Positions 4,704 through 7,027 of a stretch of 7,027 nt of DNA are shown piece after piece. The notes under the pieces were generated by a model. The model did not search any database. It saw only the letters and a program-made list of their open reading frames with translations, and was not told the DNA's origin. The position numbers and the translations under genes are program-made. The stretch comes from Pseudomonadota bacterium (GTDB taxonomy: Bacteria > Pseudomonadota > Alphaproteobacteria > Rhizobiales > Rhizobiaceae): the NCBI GenBank assembly GCA_023419995.1, contig JAEZXF010000425.1:1-7027 (forward strand), given 5' to 3'. The number at the start of each line of letters is the position of its first letter. Within the stretch, counting starts at the first letter, position 1.

Positions 4704-6947
4704 TCAGAATTTCTGCGTCAGCGAGATTTTGAACGTCCGGCCGGGCTCGGAGTAGAACGCCTCAGGCTGGCTACCCCCTGTCCGGACGCTGGAGTAGTCG
4801 TAATAGGTCTTGTCGAAGACGTTGTAGATTCCAGCGTTGATCTTCAGGCCTTTGATCTGCTCGGGCTCCCACCACGCCGTGAGATCGACAATCCCATAGC
4901 CCGGCGTTGAGAAATACGTAATGGAAGTCACACCGCCTGACACGGAGGTCGTCGTCGTGCCACGCGCTCCGGCAGCGGCAATGAAGTCCAGTCCCACGCC
5001 CCAGGTCTGCGTGTCATAGGCGATGCCGATGACACCCTTGAGCGGAGCGACGGACGGAAGAAAGGCGCCGGTATCAGTGTCCTCACCTCTGGCATAGGCG
5101 AAGCCGGCCCGGACGCTGAAGCCATTGTCGAACCGCTTGTGGGCGCTTGCCTCAAAGCCGTAGATGCGGGCGTTCGGAATGTTCATCGAGCCGGTAATGC
5201 CGAACGGATAGCTCGCCGGATTGTAGCCAAGCGCCAAGGCCTCGGCCGCACTCAGGCTCCGTGCCTCGATGAGATTCTTGTATCTGTTGTAGAATAGATT
5301 CACGCGCCCGCCGAAGTTCTCGTCGCCAAGCTTCGCGCCGAACTCGAAGCCCTGGCTCGTCTCGGTCTCGAGATTGGGGTTGCCGATCCGGACATATGTG
5401 CCCGGCCCGCCGAAGCTACTGTAAAGCTCACCCGCAGTCGGGGCACGGAACGCCATCGCCCACTGGCCGAAAAGTTCGAGCGTGTCGGTCGGCCTGTATC
5501 CCAGCCGTAGCTTCGGTGACACGCCGGCATCGCTGAACGCCCCCGGAAGCGTCGGGGAGGTTGCGTTGGCCGCAAACTCCGGCGTCATCTTGGGCGAATG
5601 CTCGAGCCAGTCGAATCGGACGCCGGGCGTCAGGTAGAACGGGCTGTCGTCGAGACTGATCTCGTCGTCGATGAAGAAGCCAAACCGCTTGCTGTCCACC
5701 TTGGGCGTATCGGCCTGGTTAGTATGCAGGAAGTTGCACTGATGGAAGGGACCGTAGAACGGAGGACAGTTGTCCACGCCGGAGGAATACTGGAGAGATG
5801 TGCTTGCCGCGAGGTCGATGCCAACCGAGAGGCGGTGATTGACATCCCCCGCCCTGAAGACCTTGCTACCCGAGCTGACGAATCCGAGAGTTTCCTCATC
5901 CATCTCACTGTCACGCGAAATGAAGCCGAGCGGGTCCGTGGTCGTCCGTATACCGGCATAGCCGTTGTTTCTGACTTGCTTCATCCAGTACAATGAGGCT
6001 GCGGCAGTATCGAATATGCCAGCGCCGCCATCATACAGGTAGTCGATGGACAGGCGGTCGCGGGCGCTATCCTCATAGATGTCGTACTCGCCGGGCCGGT
6101 AGTTCCCGGCAAGCGACTGGCTCGTCCTCGCATCCGTGTCGCGATCCTTGCGGAAGCGCTCTGCTGTCAGGCCGACCATGTGTCCGCCTTCCATATTGTG
6201 ACGAAGCTTGAACAGAAGATTGTGCTGGTCGTAGTCTGACGGGTTGGGAAGCGTTCTTGTCGGCCCGTAAGCCTCAACGCTGCCTTTATTGTCCCGTTCC
6301 CCACCGTTCTTGTATCCACCCTGGAACAGGACCGAGGTGTTCTCGAAGCGCTTCGCCGCGGCAACCGACCCCGCGATGCTGCTGTCAGCGCTGTCGTAGG
6401 TGGTCTTGAGCACGACGCCCCAGTCGCGGCCGCCGGTAATGAGGTCTTCCGGTTCGAGCGTGGACAGGCCGAGCACGCCGCCGAGGGCGCCGCCGCCGGC
6501 CCGGCTCGAGTCCGCGCCGCGCATGACGTCGACGGCCGACAGCGACGAGAAGTCGAAGGCATCGACCCCGCCGCTGGCGCCACGGGTGATATCGTACATA
6601 TAAGGAACCGGAATGCCGTCGATGGTGGTGAGGACGCGATTGCCTTCCAGACCGCGAATATTGACCGCGCCGGTGCTGCGGTTGAAGTTCACGCCCGGTT
6701 CCAGACTGCGCCCAAGATCCTCGATGCTGGTGACCTGCTTGTCCTGAATGGCTTCGGAATCGACGGTCGAGGTAAGGGGCGTATCCGTCGCCGCGCCCGC
6801 AACCGTCTTCTTGCCCTTTACGGTGATCGTTCCAAGCACCGTCGATTCGCCGGAAGCACCATCCTGCGCCATCGCCGGCGAAGCCTGCGACAAGACGATC
6901 ATGGCCGTGCAAACCAGGAGCGTCGAGCGTGAATCCCAAACCTTCAT
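4704..6947 (-). CDS. TonB-dependent receptor, haemoglobin/transferrin/lactoferrin (haem) family
   Basis: A 747-residue outer-membrane receptor expected to import a ligand, probably haem or a haem protein, with energy from TonB-ExbBD. It has a signal peptide (cleavage likely after AMA, 25-27), a TonB-box-like GTITVKG (39-45), and a plug at about 55-165 with VNIRGLEGNRVLTTIDGIPV (95-114) and DVMRGADSSRAGGGALGGVL (140-159). The plug's end, LSTLEPEDL (161-169), resembles the LRTLDPEDL-type signature of this family. The rest is the beta barrel, with FRAP (500-503), NPNL (523-526), YNVFDKTYYDY (708-718) and a terminal Phe typical of barrels. No His lies between FRAP and NPNL, where haem receptors usually have an axial ligand, so the substrate is less sure. 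C394 and C404 could form a disulphide in an external loop. GGAGAAGG ends 7 nt before ATG 6947. Parts of the gene look less GC-rich than its neighbours (32 of 60 bases in 5701-5760). No iron-regulator box was recognised upstream. Confidence 0.9.
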   Translation of the reverse strand: MKVWDSRSTLLVCTAMIVLSQASPAMAQDGASGESTVLGTITVKGKKTVAGAATDTPLTSTVDSEAIQDKQVTSIEDLGRSLEPGVNFNRSTGAVNIRGLEGNRVLTTIDGIPVPYMYDITRGASGGVDAFDFSSLSAVDVMRGADSSRAGGGALGGVLGLSTLEPEDLITGGRDWGVVLKTTYDSADSSIAGSVAAAKRFENTSVLFQGGYKNGGERDNKGSVEAYGPTRTLPNPSDYDQHNLLFKLRHNMEGGHMVGLTAERFRKDRDTDARTSQSLAGNYRPGEYDIYEDSARDRLSIDYLYDGGAGIFDTAAASLYWMKQVRNNGYAGIRTTTDPLGFISRDSEMDEETLGFVSSGSKVFRAGDVNHRLSVGIDLAASTSLQYSSGVDNCPPFYGPFHQCNFLHTNQADTPKVDSKRFGFFIDDEISLDDSPFYLTPGVRFDWLEHSPKMTPEFAANATSPTLPGAFSDAGVSPKLRLGYRPTDTLELFGQWAMAFRAPTAGELYSSFGGPGTYVRIGNPNLETETSQGFEFGAKLGDENFGGRVNLFYNRYKNLIEARSLSAAEALALGYNPASYPFGITGSMNIPNARIYGFEASAHKRFDNGFSVRAGFAYARGEDTDTGAFLPSVAPLKGVIGIAYDTQTWGVGLDFIAAAGARGTTTTSVSGGVTSITYFSTPGYGIVDLTAWWEPEQIKGLKINAGIYNVFDKTYYDYSSVRTGGSQPEAFYSEPGRTFKISLTQKF

Positions 6948-6976
6948 GTTAAAGCCTTCTCCGATTCAGGACGCAT
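6944..6976 (-). CDS. Possible 10-residue upstream frame coupled to the receptor gene
   Basis: ATG at 6976-6974 opens a frame for MRPESEKALT, preceded by GGAG with a 6-nt spacer and ending in TGA that overlaps the receptor ATG (ATGA, 6947-6944). The overlap would allow translational coupling. The same frame remains open to the window edge at 7027, so it may instead be the tail of an upstream gene; its AGA, AGG and GTA codons are unlike the GC-rich genes here, which argues against that. A frame this short can arise by chance. Confidence 0.3.
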   Translation of the reverse strand: MRPESEKALT

Positions 6977-7027
6977 GAAAGGCTCCGGCAAGGGGCACAT
7001 GCCAGATACCCGCGACCTGTTAGATCT

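Noticed and set aside
6948..7027. Iron-responsive operator (Irr, RirA or Fur box) before the receptor
   Set aside because: I looked for the TTTAGAA-type Irr element and other iron-box palindromes on both strands and found none; the control region may lie beyond the window.

Overview
All genes in this window lie on the minus strand. The DNA is GC-rich (about 65% in a sampled part of trpE(G), about 53% in one sampled 60-base stretch of the receptor gene). Three things point to an alphaproteobacterium of the order Hyphomicrobiales (rhizobia and relatives): the single-chain anthranilate synthase TrpE(G), a trpL-type attenuator in front of it, and a nested palindromic intergenic element of the kind called RIME in rhizobia. 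Genus cannot be set from this sequence.

In transcription order (high to low coordinates): a TonB-dependent outer-membrane receptor of the haemoglobin/transferrin/lactoferrin family (4704-6947), preceded by a possible 10-codon upstream reading frame whose stop overlaps its start; a GC-rich terminator hairpin (4657-4679); the trp leader (4478-4595), with a 15-residue peptide carrying three consecutive Trp codons and a rho-independent terminator; trpE(G) (2241-4430); a roughly 125-bp nested palindromic repeat (2082-2206); a cation diffusion facilitator (CDF) transporter (1164-2072); a 142-bp gap holding a 21-bp tandem repeat; a secreted DUF411 metal-binding protein (560-1021); and the N-terminal part of a DAO-family FAD-dependent amine oxidoreductase that runs off the left edge (1-387).

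The window does not look like one operon. The trp unit is self-contained, with its own leader and attenuator, and is separated from the receptor by a terminator and from the CDF gene by the palindromic element. The CDF transporter (metal efflux) and the DUF411 protein (periplasmic, probably copper-related) may both deal with metals, but the gap between them is wide enough for separate promoters. The receptor probably imports haem or another iron source and is functionally apart from trp.

No mobile element, CRISPR array, tRNA, rRNA or clearly novel multi-gene system was found. The most informative signals are regulatory: the complete trp attenuator, the palindromic repeat that supplies the purine-rich stretch before the CDF start codon, the tandem repeat before the DUF411 gene, and the small frame before the receptor. 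The main protein-level oddities are an E-x-x-x-N pair at the usual metal site of the CDF protein and the lack of a histidine between the FRAP and NPNL motifs of the receptor.
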